In this document: positions 63,016 through 64,000 of the stretch, piece by piece
Layout: every line of letters begins with the position of its first letter
Numbering within the stretch: position 1 is the first letter of the stretch
DNA from: Calditerricola satsumensis
Lineage (GTDB): Bacteria > Bacillota > Bacilli > Calditerricolales > Calditerricolaceae
Assembly: GCF_014646935.1 (NCBI RefSeq)
Contig: NZ_BMOF01000005.1
Location: 1-64,000, forward strand
Direction of reading: 5' to 3'
DNA: 64,000 bases
Program-made: the position numbers and the translations under genes
Notes under the pieces: model-generated
The model's input: only the letters and a program-made list of their open reading frames with translations
Told to the model about the DNA's origin: nothing
The model's database searches: none

Positions 63016-64000
63016 TCAGAGATGCTGAAGCAAATGGCCGAGTTTGTGCTTCTTGGCCCACAGATAGCGCGCGTTTTCCCGGTTTGGCGGAATTTCCAGG
63101 GGCACGCGCTCGACGATGGTGAGGCCGTATCCCTCCAGACCGGCGCGCTTGCGCGGGTTGTTCGTCATCAGGCGCATCTTCCGCACGCCGAGGTCGTAGA
63201 GGATTTGCGCCCCGATGCCGTAGTCGCGCGCGTCGGCCGGAAAGCCGAGGTGGAGGTTGGCCTCCACCGTGTCGAGCCCCTGCTCCTGCAGCTTGTAGGC
63301 CTTCAGCTTGTTGAGGAGCCCGATGCCACGCCCTTCCTGCCGCATGTAGAGTAACACACCGGCGCCTTCCTCTTCAATCTTTTTCAGCGCCGCATGGAGC
63401 TGCGGTCCGCAGTCGCAGCGGTACGACCCGAACACGTCGCCGGTGAGGCACTCGGAATGCACGCGCACGAGCACCGGTTTCTCCGGGTCGATCTCGCCCT
63501 TTACAAGGGCGATGTGCTCGCGGTTGTCCACCTCGTTGGAGTACCCAATGGCCCGGAACTCGCCGAAGGCCGTCGGCAGGCGCACCTCCACCTCGCGCTT
63601 CACCAGCTTGTCGGTGCGGCTGCGGTAGCGGATGAGGTCGGCGATGGTGATCATCTTCAGCCCGAACCGGTCGGCGATCCGCCGCAGGTCGGGCACGCGG
63701 GCCATGGTGCCGTCTTCCTTGATGATTTCGCAGATCACCCCGGCCGGGTACGCCCCGCACAGGCGCGCGAGGTCGACGGCGACCTCGGTGTGACCGGCGC
63801 GGCGCAGCACGCCGCCTTTCTTGGCCACCAGCGGGAAGACGTGTCCCGGACGGCGGAAATCGCTCGGCCTGGCCGCCGGGTCGATGAGGGCCTGGATCGT
63901 CCGCGCCCGCTCGTGGGCGGAGATGCCCGTCGTCGTGGAGATGTGGTCGACGGAGACGGTAAAGGCCGTGCCGTGGGTGTCGGTGTTGTGCTCGACCATC
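63016..64000 (-). CDS. ribBA: Bifunctional RibBA (5' end outside the window)
   Basis: RibBA combines 3,4-dihydroxy-2-butanone 4-phosphate synthase and GTP cyclohydrolase II. The visible 328 residues start inside the RibB domain ([18 protein letters not shown]) with [30 protein letters not shown]. The RibA domain follows, with zinc cysteines in [19 protein letters not shown] and then [10 protein letters not shown]. About 70 N-terminal residues lie past the right edge, together with any FMN riboswitch. It belongs to the rib operon with ribH. Confidence 0.95.
   Translation of the reverse strand, partial: MVEHNTDTHGTAFTVSVDHISTTTGISAHERARTIQALIDPAARPSDFRRPGHVFPLVAKKGGVLRRAGHTEVAVDLARLCGAYPAGVICEIIKEDGTMARVPDLRRIADRFGLKMITIADLIRYRSRTDKLVKREVEVRLPTAFGEFRAIGYSNEVDNREHIALVKGEIDPEKPVLVRVHSECLTGDVFGSYRCDCGPQLHAALKKIEEEGAGVLLYMRQEGRGIGLLNKLKAYKLQEQGLDTVEANLHLGFPADARDYGIGAQILYDLGVRKMRLMTNNPRKRAGLEGYGLTIVERVPLEIPPNRENARYLWAKKHKLGHLLQHL

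Overview
The window (about 63 % G+C by eye) looks like chromosomal core sequence of a thermophilic, high-G+C, endospore-forming member of the Bacillales. The main evidence is gene order. Read right to left on the minus strand it follows the Bacillus subtilis block ribA/ribH - scpA/scpB - dacB-spmA-spmB - rluB - resBCDE - serA - ger genes - recQ/ypbB - mecB/gudB - ypeB-ypfA-ypfB-cmk - S1 protein - fni - yphA - der - gpsA - spoIVA - hbs - folE(mtrA) - mtrB - hepS-menG-hepT. Sporulation and germination genes are frequent: spoIVA, spoVIF, a YIEGIA cluster, ypeB, a gerA-type operon and spmA/B. There is no phage, insertion sequence or CRISPR array. Which genus it is cannot be fixed from the sequence; a Calditerricola-like thermophile is a guess.

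Left part (1-25 kb). The first operon makes menaquinone. hepS and hepT (heptaprenyl side chain) and menG (final methylation) flank a block of mqnA, ubiX, ubiA and ubiD homologues. This points to the futalosine route rather than the o-succinylbenzoate route of B. subtilis. Next come mtrB (TRAP), a tRNA-Pro, folE, hup and spoIVA. They are followed by small sporulation-linked genes, gpsA-plsY-der, a YIEGIA/capping/DUF3189 group, fni, an S1-domain protein, plsC-cmk, and ypfB-ypfA-ypeB without an adjacent sleB.

Middle (25-40 kb). ansA converges on an iclR-type regulator. The regulator and the divergent aconitase gene acnA each carry a matching 19-bp palindrome just downstream of a good sigma-A promoter, which suggests a self-regulated repressor controlling aconitase. 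acnA converges on gudB. Then follow crcB, ddl, a LmbE/PIG-L deacetylase with a likely 3' frameshift, a MecA-family adaptor, gabD-like aldehyde dehydrogenase, recQ and ypbB.

Right part (40-64 kb). A five-gene germinant-receptor operon has the order A - B - FMN-binding glutamate-synthase-like protein - B - C. It is followed by pyrophosphatase, a DUF2935-like pseudogene, and a T-box-controlled aminotransferase-serA pair for serine synthesis. The last genes are resE-resD-resC-resB (no resA next to them), rluB, spmB-spmA-dacB, scpB-scpA, a site-2 protease homologue, ribH and the 3' part of ribBA, which runs off the right edge.

Most starts were chosen by Shine-Dalgarno position and family length. 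Many are GTG or TTG, and stop/start overlaps of the ATGA or GTGA type are common. Family assignments rest on recognised motifs and synteny; no database search was possible.
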